Shown: piece by piece, positions 1-7,327 of the stretch
Numbering within the stretch: position 1 is the stretch's first letter
Layout of the letters: every line of letters starts with the position of its first letter
Source of the DNA: an uncultured Aquimarina sp.
GTDB lineage: Bacteria; Bacteroidota; Bacteroidia; Flavobacteriales; Flavobacteriaceae
Direction of reading: 5' to 3'
Assembly: GCA_938011245.1 (NCBI GenBank)
Contig: CALLUJ010000136.1
Coordinates: 1-33,645, forward strand
Length of the DNA stretch: 33,645 bases
The notes under the pieces: generated by a model
The model's input: only the letters and a program-made list of their open reading frames with translations
The model's database searches: none
Told to the model about the DNA's origin: nothing
Position numbers and translations under genes: made by a program

Positions 1-334
1 CTAAAAACGAAAAACAGCTTGAAGAAAATGTTTATAACCCTATGAAGATGCTAACTCTAAATAGTGACAGAGTTGCTAAATATTTTAAGCATAAGGATAT
101 AAAATATGCAGCGTAAAAAAATCTATTTTTATTACCGTTGGATTAATAACCAAAGAAAGAGCCACTCGTTTAGAGGGTAGTTTTGGTAAAGAAAAAGAAT
201 ATTATCACCTCAAAAAAATCAAAGCTAAAACAAAAGCTACCGAAAAACTCTGAATATTTTTTGGCACCCATACTGCTAATGCTCTAGAAATAGGCAGAAG
301 GATACAACATAGCCAAGCACAAGTAGCAGCCTAA
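1..334 (+). pseudogene. Decayed transposase, C-terminal fragment
   Basis: The left edge carries the C-terminal part of a transposase in two frames. Frame 3 (3-116) reads 37 residues ending in HKDIKYAA and a TAA. Frame 2 then continues from about 122 with ITKERATRLEGSFGKEKEYY, KKIKAKTKATEKL, an in-frame TGA where a Trp codon would fit, then IFFGTHTANALEIGRR, ending at TAA 332-334. The frame change falls in a run of seven A (115-121). I recognise the RATRxEGSFG...WIFFGxHTANA pattern from memory as the C-terminus of DDE transposases of Bacteroidetes, but I cannot name the IS family with certainty. The element runs off the window, so only one end could be present and no terminal repeat is identifiable. 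It is dead by one frameshift and one nonsense codon. Confidence 0.5.
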
Positions 335-660
335 ATTTAAAGAAACACCAAAAAAAAAGGGATAACTATGTCTTGTTAGTTCGAAAAACCAGCACTTTAG
401 GAAAGTAGTGACCAAAAAAATGAAAATCCAAGATCGGAATCTATCAAATCTTAGATTTTTTATAAGCATCTTTATGAAATAGCCTTATTTTCTGAATACG
501 CCTTTAAAGTTTTATGCTTATCGGATATCACCTGTATTTGTGTTATCTAATTTTAGTTGCTTTAACTGTAGAATTAACACTAAGGAATTGTTTAGTGTGG
601 TTTGGCTTTATAATTAAAAGCAGAGGGTTTTCAAATTTTAAAACTACAAAGCATTTAACG
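335..660. other. AT-rich spacer, no gene seen
   Basis: No reading frame with plausible protein content is visible here on either strand. It lies between the transposase remnant and the 3' end of cdaA and is probably partly transposon debris. The short minus-strand frame over 284-469 overlaps the transposase remnant and looks like chance. Confidence 0.4.
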
Positions 661-1431
661 CTAGCTTAAGTCTTCACTTAACTTTTGAATTAATTCTTTA
701 GTTGTTTCGTAGGTAATAAACTCTCCATTTTTTATGTATGAAATTTGTCCGTTTTCTTCACTTACTACTAAAGCAACAGCATCTGTTTTCTGCGTAATAC
801 TTATTGCCGCTCGGTGCCTTAAACCAAAACGTAATGGAATATTAACATCTCCCGAAACAGGCAAAATAATTCTTGTTGCCGTTATATTATTCTTTTCAAT
901 AATCATTGCCCCATCGTGCAAAGGACTATTTTTATAAAAAATACTTTCAATAATGGGAACATTAACTTCGTTATTCATCCTATCCCCAGAATTTTTTACA
1001 AAATCTAACGGAGTATTTCTTTTGATAACTATTAATGCTCCTGTAAAGGTAGCACTCATATTTTCACATGCTTTTATTAATGCTGGAATATTTGTTTCTG
1101 TAGTAGACTGGTTATCTTTTATAAACTTTAGTTGCGAAAAAAAACGCTTCCTAGAAGATAAGTTTGCCGAACCTATCATTAATAAAAATTTACGTATTTC
1201 TTGTTGAAACACTACAATTAAAGCAAACATTCCTACTCCAATAAATTCTCCTAAAACAGAACTTAACATTACCATATTAAGTGCTTCCGTTAGTTTCCAA
1301 ACACCATAAATAATAACAATTCCTACAAAAATATTAATAGCTGCTGTTCCTCTTACTAATTTATAAATATAATATAGCAATGTGGCTACTAATACAATGT
1401 CTATAATATCTAAAAACCGTAAATCTATCAA
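661..1431 (-). CDS. cdaA: Diadenylate cyclase CdaA (c-di-AMP synthase)
   Basis: A membrane-bound DAC-domain (DisA_N) enzyme that condenses two ATP into cyclic di-AMP. The 256-residue protein has three N-terminal hydrophobic helices (about residues 8-85) and then the cyclase domain. It carries the two hallmark motifs: SPLHDGAMII (DGA motif, ATP and metal binding) and RHRAAISI (RHR motif). Length and order match CdaA, not DisA or CdaS. The only usable start in this frame is TTG at 1431: an in-frame TAA lies just upstream and no ATG occurs before the second helix. It follows folP by 30 bp on the same strand, so both are probably one transcript, an arrangement common in this group. Confidence 0.93.
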   Translation of the reverse strand: MIDLRFLDIIDIVLVATLLYYIYKLVRGTAAINIFVGIVIIYGVWKLTEALNMVMLSSVLGEFIGVGMFALIVVFQQEIRKFLLMIGSANLSSRKRFFSQLKFIKDNQSTTETNIPALIKACENMSATFTGALIVIKRNTPLDFVKNSGDRMNNEVNVPIIESIFYKNSPLHDGAMIIEKNNITATRIILPVSGDVNIPLRFGLRHRAAISITQKTDAVALVVSEENGQISYIKNGEFITYETTKELIQKLSEDLS

Positions 1432-1461
1432 AATAAGTATGTGTATTACTAAAAGTTAAAT

Positions 1462-2298
1462 TTAATGGTTTTGTTGCATTTTCAAAGCTTCATATAACAA
1501 AATACACTCTTTAGCTTCTTTTACATCATGCACTCGAAGTAAATTAGATCCTTTTTGAAGAGCTACCATGTGTAGAGCTGTAGTACCGTTTAAGGCCTTT
1601 TTTGAAGTTGTGTTTAATGTTTTATAAATCATAGACTTTCTAGATATACCTGTTAAAACAGGGACTTCTAATGCTGATAAATAATCCAACCCATTAAGCA
1701 ATTCAAAATTGTGTTCGGAAGTTTTTGCAAATCCAAAACCAGCATCTACAATTATATCATTAATTCCATAAGCTCTCGCTTCCGCTATTTTTTCAGAAAA
1801 ATAATAACACACTTCGGTAGTTACATTTTTATATTCTGCTAAAGATTGCATAGTCTGTGGTGTACCTTTCATATGCATCATAATATAAGGCACATTAAAC
1901 TCTGCTACTGTTTTCATCATTTCACTATCTAAGTTTCCTGCCGAAATATCATTAATCACTCCTGCTCCACTATCTAAACAAGCTTTTGCCACTTCACTCC
2001 TAAAAGTATCTATAGATAGTATAACTCCTGGAAATTCTTTAACTAAAAGCTTTACTATAGGTTGAACTCTACTTATTTCTTCTAAAACGGTTATATCTTG
2101 TGCGCCTGGTCTAGAAGAATATCCTCCTAAATCTAAAAAATTAGCTCCTTCCTCTATTAACTGCTCTGCTTTTTTAACAATTAAATATTCATTTTTCAAC
2201 TTTCCACCATCATAAAACGAATCGGGAGTAAGGTTTAAAATTCCCATTATTTTTGGTGAAATAAAATCTATTAGCACTCCAAGGCAATTTATCGTCAT
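1462..2298 (-). CDS. folP: Dihydropteroate synthase
   Basis: Joins 6-hydroxymethyl-dihydropterin pyrophosphate to p-aminobenzoate in folate synthesis; cytoplasmic TIM barrel. The 278-residue protein carries the family signatures in order: IMGILNLTPDSFYDGGK near the N-terminus (pterin/pABA loop 1), DLGGYSSRPGA (loop 2, the flavobacterial form of D-I-G-x-S-T-R-P-G), SIDTFRSEVAK, the DAGFGFAKT motif, GISRKSMI and a closing RVHDV (sulfonamide/pABA-site Arg-x-His). Length is normal. The ATG at 2298 is well placed. It is the first gene of a two-gene minus-strand unit with cdaA and is divergent from the DUF1599 gene. Confidence 0.96.
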   Translation of the reverse strand: MTINCLGVLIDFISPKIMGILNLTPDSFYDGGKLKNEYLIVKKAEQLIEEGANFLDLGGYSSRPGAQDITVLEEISRVQPIVKLLVKEFPGVILSIDTFRSEVAKACLDSGAGVINDISAGNLDSEMMKTVAEFNVPYIMMHMKGTPQTMQSLAEYKNVTTEVCYYFSEKIAEARAYGINDIIVDAGFGFAKTSEHNFELLNGLDYLSALEVPVLTGISRKSMIYKTLNTTSKKALNGTTALHMVALQKGSNLLRVHDVKEAKECILLYEALKMQQNH

Positions 2299-2304
2299 TA
2301 AGTT

Positions 2305-2312
2305 TAATTTTG
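2305..2312 (+). promoter_or_regulatory. Possible -7 element for the DUF1599 operon
   Basis: TAATTTTG matches the Bacteroidetes -7 consensus TAnnTTTG and sits 75 bp before the chosen ATG at 2387, in the folP/DUF1599 divergent gap. No convincing TTTG at -33 is seen at the usual spacing, so this is a weak call. Confidence 0.3.
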
Positions 2313-2386
2313 TGCTACAATTAAAAACAACTTTTTTTTTAAATTGCTGTTTTCTTTTTTTAAGAAAGTCTAAATTACAATTTTTT

Positions 2387-2920
2387 ATGCAAAATACTTC
2401 CGAACAATACGACGCTGTAATTACCCAGTGTAGAAAATTATTTATTAATAAAATGAAAGATTACGGTTCTGCATGGCGCATTCTTAGACTTCCTTCTCTT
2501 ACCGATCAAATTTTTATAAAAGCGCAACGTATTCGAGGTTTACAAGAAAATGAAGAGCAAAAAATTGATGAAGGACAAGAGTCTGAATTTATTGGAATTA
2601 TCAACTATTGCTTAATGGCATTAGTCCAAATTGAAAAAGGAATTGCTTCACAACCCGACTTATCTTTGGAAGAAGCAACTAAATTGTACGACACCTATAT
2701 TGCAAAAACCAAAGTCTTAATGCAAGCTAAAAATCACGATTATGGAGAGGCTTGGCGCGATATGCGCGTAAGTTCGTTAACTGATTTGATTATCCAAAAG
2801 CTACTTCGCGTAAAACAAATTGAAAATAACCAAGGTAAAACTTTAGTTAGCGAGGGGATTGGTGCTAACTATCAAGATATGATTAATTATTCCATTTTTG
2901 CGATGATTCATTTGTCTTAA
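2387..2920 (+). CDS. DUF1599 domain protein, tandem repeat
   Basis: A 177-residue cytoplasmic protein of unknown function. It contains two copies of one module: KDYGSAWRILRLPSLTDQIF with a following INYCLMAL, and HDYGEAWRDMRVSSLTDLII with a following INYSIFAM. This matches the DUF1599 family (nucleotide modification-associated type) from memory. I chose the ATG at 2387; the open frame extends to a GTG at 2312, but those 25 extra residues are Phe/Lys-rich and low complexity and overlap the candidate promoter. It heads a plus-strand row with the BT_3928-like gene 86 bp downstream. No signal peptide or membrane segment is present. Confidence 0.85.
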   Translation: MQNTSEQYDAVITQCRKLFINKMKDYGSAWRILRLPSLTDQIFIKAQRIRGLQENEEQKIDEGQESEFIGIINYCLMALVQIEKGIASQPDLSLEEATKLYDTYIAKTKVLMQAKNHDYGEAWRDMRVSSLTDLIIQKLLRVKQIENNQGKTLVSEGIGANYQDMINYSIFAMIHLS

Positions 2921-3006
2921 GAATTATTAATTGTAATTATTTATTAAAATTCTTTACATATAAATAAATCGCTTTAAATTTAAAAAACTGTAACTAAAAT
3001 AGAAAA

Positions 3007-4104
3007 ATGAAGGCAATTGTAGGCATCTGTAGAATTTTCGTAGGAATTTTATTCATTATTTCAGGATTTATAAAGCTTAACGACCCATTGGGGTTTTCTT
3101 ATAAATTACAAGACTACTTTGCCGAAGATGTTCTTAATTTAGTATTTCTAAAACCATATGCTTTAGGCTTAGCCATTTTTATAGTTATTTTTGAAGTATT
3201 AGTAGGTGTATTTTTACTGTTAGGGCAGTATATAAAGTTTACAATATATTCTCTATTAGGAATGATTGTCTTTTTCACTTTTCTTACTTTTTATTCTGCC
3301 TATTTTAACAAAGTAACCGACTGTGGGTGTTTTGGAGATGCACTTCCGCTTACTCCATGGCAGTCTTTTTACAAGGATCTAATTCTTCTTTTTTTAATTA
3401 TTATTCTCTGTTTTGGACAAAAACATATTACACCGTTTTTTGGAAAATTTATAAATGTAATTGTTATTTTTATTAGTTTTATTGTCTCGTTATGGTATGC
3501 TAATCACGTACTTATGCATTTACCTGGTATTGACTTTAGAGCCTATAAAATAGGTGTTAATATAACAGAAGGGATGAGCACACCTCCAAACGCTCCAAAA
3601 TCAAAATTTAATTATTATTGGACATTCGAAGAGAATGGGAAAGAAAAAACCATTACTACATCGGGAGCTTACCCTAAAACCACAGGTAAATTTGTAAGCT
3701 ACGAGACCGAAGAAATTCAAAAAGGTTACGAACCTCCTATTCACGATTTTTCAATAGAAAAAGATGGAGAAGATTTTACAGAGTCCTTTTTGAAAAGAGA
3801 AAAACTAATTGTTATTGTTGCTTACAAGATTGATAATGCCAATAAAGATGGTTTAATGAAATTAAAAGCATTAACCAACAAAGCAGAAAAAACAGGATAT
3901 ACCGTAATAGGACTTTCTAGTTCTTTGTCTTCCGAATTACAAAAAGTAAGTAATACGTATCAAATTTCGTTTCCTTTTTATAGTACCGACATGACTGCTT
4001 TAAAAACTATTATACGTTCTAATCCCGGAATTATTCATTTAGAAAAAGGAACTATACAACAGAAGCTACATTGGAATGATGCCGAAAAATTAGAATTACC
4101 ATAA
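3007..4104 (+). CDS. BT_3928 family DoxX/MauE-like membrane protein
   Basis: A 365-residue inner-membrane protein of unknown biochemical function. Residues 1-160 form about four hydrophobic helices with the DoxX/MauE-type opening FVGILFIISGFIKLNDPLG and a conserved cysteine turn VTDCGCFGDALPLTPWQ. The C-terminal 160 residues are soluble and look thioredoxin-like in layout (FLKREKLIVIVAY, then helix/strand segments), but no CxxC is present in that part. The family is usual in Bacteroidetes in this position, before a DppB-like permease and tpiA. Its TAA overlaps the next ATG (TAATG), which points to translational coupling. A role in periplasmic redox or respiratory maturation is only inference from the MauE relationship. 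Confidence 0.85.
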   Translation: MKAIVGICRIFVGILFIISGFIKLNDPLGFSYKLQDYFAEDVLNLVFLKPYALGLAIFIVIFEVLVGVFLLLGQYIKFTIYSLLGMIVFFTFLTFYSAYFNKVTDCGCFGDALPLTPWQSFYKDLILLFLIIILCFGQKHITPFFGKFINVIVIFISFIVSLWYANHVLMHLPGIDFRAYKIGVNITEGMSTPPNAPKSKFNYYWTFEENGKEKTITTSGAYPKTTGKFVSYETEEIQKGYEPPIHDFSIEKDGEDFTESFLKREKLIVIVAYKIDNANKDGLMKLKALTNKAEKTGYTVIGLSSSLSSELQKVSNTYQISFPFYSTDMTALKTIIRSNPGIIHLEKGTIQQKLHWNDAEKLELP

Positions 4105-5183
4105 TGCTAGCATACCTGTTTAAAAAATTAAGCTATACGCTAATCACACTTTTTGGAGTACTTACTGTTATTTTTGGTCTATTCAACATCCTCCCTGGCG
4201 ATCCTGCCGAAATGATGCTAGGACAAAATGAAAGTAAAGCTCAATTAGAGGTTATTCGAAAAAAGTACGGTTTTGATAAACCTTTGCACAAACAGTACTT
4301 ATACTACCTCAACGACCTTTCTCCTTTATCCTTTCATAATACAAATTCCGAGCATTTTACTTTTTATAGCACCAAAAAATACGGTGGTATAAAAATATCT
4401 ACTACAGAGAGCTTTCTTTTGGTTTTAAAATGGCCTTATCTAAGAAAGTCAATCCAAAAGAACGATAAAAAAGTTAGCGACATATTATCGGAAACTCTTC
4501 CCAACACGGCAATACTTGCTATAACTTCAATAAGTATAGCCCTTTGTATAGGTATTGGAATGGGTATTCTGTCGGCTCTTAAAAAGGACACGTGGTTAGA
4601 TAGATGTTTACAAATAGTAAGTACTTTTGGGATGAGTGTGCCTTCTTTTTTTAGCGCCATCTTAGTAGCTTGGTTATTTGGATTTGTTTGGCATAAATAT
4701 ACTCACCTCCCTATGTCTGGAAGTTTATATGATTTAGACGACTTTGGAGAAGGAAGAATTTTAAAACTACAAAATTTAATACTTCCTGCTATTGTTTTAG
4801 GAGTTCGTCCTTTAGCTGTAGTTACACAATTAATGAGAAACTCTCTACTAGAGGTGTTACAGCAAGACTATATTAGAACAGCAAAAGCTAAAGGTTTATC
4901 CACCGCCACTATTATTTACAAACATGCTCTTAAAAATGCTTTAAACCCTGTAATAACTGCTATATCGGGATGGTTCGCATCCATGTTAGCTGGAGCTGTT
5001 TTTGTAGAATATATTTTTGGATGGAACGGTATAGGTAAAGAAATTGTAGATGCCCTTAACGCATCCGATTTACCAATTGTTATGGGTGCCGTACTCGTAA
5101 TTGCACTTATATTCATTGTAATCAATATATTTGTAGACTTAATATACGGATGGTTAGATCCGCGCATAAAACTAACCACTTAA
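4104..5183 (+). CDS. ABC transporter permease, DppB type
   Basis: Inner-membrane permease of the peptide/nickel (DppB/OppB) import family, 359 residues. The N-terminus has the family opening FGVLTVIFGLFNILPGDPAE with the following KYGFDKPLHKQYLYYL. A long cytoplasmic or periplasmic loop (about 70-125) precedes the core of five helices. The EAA loop that contacts the ATPase reads RTAKAKGLSTATIIYKHALK, followed by NALNPVIT and a C-terminal WLDPRIK. It overlaps the upstream gene by one base. No ATPase or binding protein is next to it. The natural partner, a DppC-type permease, lies at 26952-28064 in a different operon. The substrate is unknown. Confidence 0.9.
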   Translation: MLAYLFKKLSYTLITLFGVLTVIFGLFNILPGDPAEMMLGQNESKAQLEVIRKKYGFDKPLHKQYLYYLNDLSPLSFHNTNSEHFTFYSTKKYGGIKISTTESFLLVLKWPYLRKSIQKNDKKVSDILSETLPNTAILAITSISIALCIGIGMGILSALKKDTWLDRCLQIVSTFGMSVPSFFSAILVAWLFGFVWHKYTHLPMSGSLYDLDDFGEGRILKLQNLILPAIVLGVRPLAVVTQLMRNSLLEVLQQDYIRTAKAKGLSTATIIYKHALKNALNPVITAISGWFASMLAGAVFVEYIFGWNGIGKEIVDALNASDLPIVMGAVLVIALIFIVINIFVDLIYGWLDPRIKLTT

Positions 5184-5205
5184 AAAACTTCTTTAAAAGA
5201 ATATT

Positions 5206-5958
5206 ATGAGACAAAAAATTGTTGCTGGAAACTGGAAAATGAACAAAAATATTGCAGAAACCAAAAGTCTAATTGCTGATTTAAAAGCACAAACTAACAC
5301 TTCTGGTGCTCGTGTAATTATTACGCCTTCTTTTGTAAACCTTACTACTGCTGTAGAAGCCGTAAAGGGATCTAATATAGAAGTAGCAGCACAGAACATG
5401 AGCCAGCACGACAGCGGTGCTTATACTGGAGAAACTTCTGCGGCAATGCTTAAAAGTGCAGAAGTAAATATTACTCTTTTAGGACATAGTGAAAGACGTG
5501 CTTACTTTGGTGAAACCGATACATTATTAGCCGAAAAAGTAGATAAAGCTTTAGCAGAAAATATTGAAGTAATTTTTTGTTTTGGTGAAGAGCTAGACGA
5601 GCGTAAAAGCGGAAAACATTTTGACGTAGTAGCTTCTCAAATTTCTAACGCCTTATTTCATTTAAGTGCAGATGCTTATAAAAATATTGTATTGGCTTAT
5701 GAGCCTGTTTGGGCAATTGGTACTGGAGAAACTGCTAGTGCAGAACAAGCACAAGAAATGCATGCCTTTATCCGTAAAACATTAGCCGATAAATACACTA
5801 ACGAATTAGCTGATAGTGTTTCTATACTTTACGGAGGAAGCTGTAAACCAAGTAATGCCGAAGAAATTTTTTCTAAACCTGATGTAGATGGTGGTCTTAT
5901 TGGTGGAGCTTCTTTAAAAGCCGATGACTTTTTTGGTGTGGTAAATGCTAATAAGTAA
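5206..5958 (+). CDS. tpiA: Triosephosphate isomerase
   Basis: Interconverts dihydroxyacetone phosphate and glyceraldehyde 3-phosphate in glycolysis and gluconeogenesis. The 250-residue protein is full length and has all catalytic elements: AGNWKMNKN (Asn9, Lys11), LLGHSERR (His94), AYEPVWAIGTG (Glu166 and loop 6), LYGGSCKPSNAEE and GGLIGGASL (phosphate loops). It follows the permease by 22 bp and ends the operon, with a hairpin terminator about 55 bp after its stop. Confidence 0.98.
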   Translation: MRQKIVAGNWKMNKNIAETKSLIADLKAQTNTSGARVIITPSFVNLTTAVEAVKGSNIEVAAQNMSQHDSGAYTGETSAAMLKSAEVNITLLGHSERRAYFGETDTLLAEKVDKALAENIEVIFCFGEELDERKSGKHFDVVASQISNALFHLSADAYKNIVLAYEPVWAIGTGETASAEQAQEMHAFIRKTLADKYTNELADSVSILYGGSCKPSNAEEIFSKPDVDGGLIGGASLKADDFFGVVNANK

Positions 5959-6013
5959 AAAATATCGTTTTGTAGTACCCAATAGTTAACACTGTATTAC
6001 AGCAATAGTATTT

Positions 6014-6050
6014 AAAAGGTTTCTTAGTTTTTAACTTTGAAACCTTTTTT
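6014..6050 (+). terminator. Rho-independent terminator after tpiA
   Basis: A 10-bp perfect stem, AAAAGGTTTC (6014-6023) with GAAACCTTTT (6039-6048), around a 15-nt loop and followed by T residues to 6050. It lies about 55 bp past the tpiA stop codon and closes the operon. Confidence 0.8.
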
Positions 6051-6162
6051 ATTTTACAAATTTGTGCTAATTTTATGTAAACAGCATTCTTAAAAACTAT
6101 TTATCTTAATATAACTTCAATTAGAATAAGCCGTTTTATCAAGAAAGGCCTTATAAGTTTCT

Positions 6163-7287
6163 TTGGATACTCCTGAAAAAATAACATATAATTTCGATAC
6201 TTCACGTAAAATAATCCATGTAGATATGGATGCTTTTTATGCATCGGTAGCACAATTGGATAATCCTAATTTAAAAGGAAAAGCAATTGCCGTAGGAGGA
6301 ACTAGCGATAGAGGTGTAATTAGTGCTGCTAGCTACGAAGCTCGAAAATTTGGAGTACGCAGTGCAATGAGTAGTGTGCTAGCTAAAAAATTATGTCCAC
6401 ATCTAATTTTTGTAAAACACGATTTTAATAGATACAAAGAAGTATCGGAACAAGTGCGAGAAATTTTTTTTGAATATACCCATTTGGTTGAACCCTTATC
6501 TTTAGACGAAGCGTACTTAGACATTACCATTAATAAAAAAGGAAATCCTAGTGCTACTTTAATTGCTGAAGAAATACGAACAAAAATTTTAAAAAAAACA
6601 GGTTTAACGGCTTCTGCTGGCATTTCTATTAATAAATTTTTAGCTAAAGTGGCAAGCGATTACAACAAGCCTAATGGGCAAAAAACCATATCCCCTAATA
6701 AGGTTATTTCTTTTTTAGAAGCGTTGGATATTCGTAAATTTTACGGCGTGGGCAAAGTAACACAAAAAAAAATGTACGACTTTGGGATTTATACTGGCAA
6801 AGATTTAAAACAAAAATCGAAGACATTTCTTATTACTAATTTTGGAAAATTGGGCGGCCATTATTTTAATATAGTTAGAGGTATTCACAATAGCGAAGTA
6901 AAACCGCATCGTACTCGAAAATCTATTGGGGCAGAACGCACATTTAGCACCAATTTGGCTTCCGAAATATATATGGAAACGCGTTTAAAAGAACTTGCTG
7001 AAGAATTAGAACGTAGATGTCAAAAAGGAAAAATAGCAGGCAAAACAGTAACCTTAAAAATTAAATACAGCGATTTTTCTAAACACACCCGTTCTAAAAC
7101 TTTAGCGCTCTATATTGCTAATGCCGATTTGATTTTTGAAGTAGCCAAAAAACTATTATACCAACAAAAAATTGAAAATTCAGTTCGTTTATTGGGTCTA
7201 TCGCTTACCTCGCTAAATAATATAGAAAAAAAGAAAACTCCAATTGTTTCTCCAAAAATGGATGTTCAATTAGAGTTCAAGTTTTAA
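6163..7287 (+). CDS. dinB: DNA polymerase IV (Y family)
   Basis: Error-prone translesion polymerase, 374 residues. Key elements: IIHVDMDAFYASVAQLDNP (first metal Asp plus steric gate), the YEARKFGVRSAMSS loop, the catalytic SLDEAYLDIT, and the FYGVGKVTQKKM helix-hairpin-helix. The C-terminal MDVQLEFKF is a likely beta-clamp binding peptide. The frame opens with TTG at 6163 right after an in-frame TAA (6154-6156). The first ATG would fall inside the DMDAF motif, so TTG is the credible start. It stands alone between the tpiA terminator and a convergent gene. No regulatory operator was recognised upstream. Confidence 0.95.
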   Translation: MDTPEKITYNFDTSRKIIHVDMDAFYASVAQLDNPNLKGKAIAVGGTSDRGVISAASYEARKFGVRSAMSSVLAKKLCPHLIFVKHDFNRYKEVSEQVREIFFEYTHLVEPLSLDEAYLDITINKKGNPSATLIAEEIRTKILKKTGLTASAGISINKFLAKVASDYNKPNGQKTISPNKVISFLEALDIRKFYGVGKVTQKKMYDFGIYTGKDLKQKSKTFLITNFGKLGGHYFNIVRGIHNSEVKPHRTRKSIGAERTFSTNLASEIYMETRLKELAEELERRCQKGKIAGKTVTLKIKYSDFSKHTRSKTLALYIANADLIFEVAKKLLYQQKIENSVRLLGLSLTSLNNIEKKKTPIVSPKMDVQLEFKF

Positions 7288-7293
7288 TTATGT

Positions 7294-7313
7294 ATTAAAA
7301 AATCTTTTTTAAT
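7294..7313. terminator. Weak bidirectional A/T hairpin between convergent genes
   Basis: ATTAAAAAA (7294-7302) and TTTTTTAAT (7305-7313) are perfect inverted repeats in the 40-bp gap between dinB and the convergent peroxidase gene. The stem is A/T only, so it is a weak terminator in either direction. Confidence 0.35.
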
Positions 7314-7327
7314 TAATCGTTTTTATT

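Noticed and set aside
734-1207. Two plus-strand open frames over cdaA
   Set aside because: They are antisense to a fully supported cdaA and have no protein-like features.
2312-2386. Extended DUF1599 start at GTG 2312
   Set aside because: The extra residues are low-complexity, and the GTG overlaps a promoter-like motif; ATG 2387 fits the family start.
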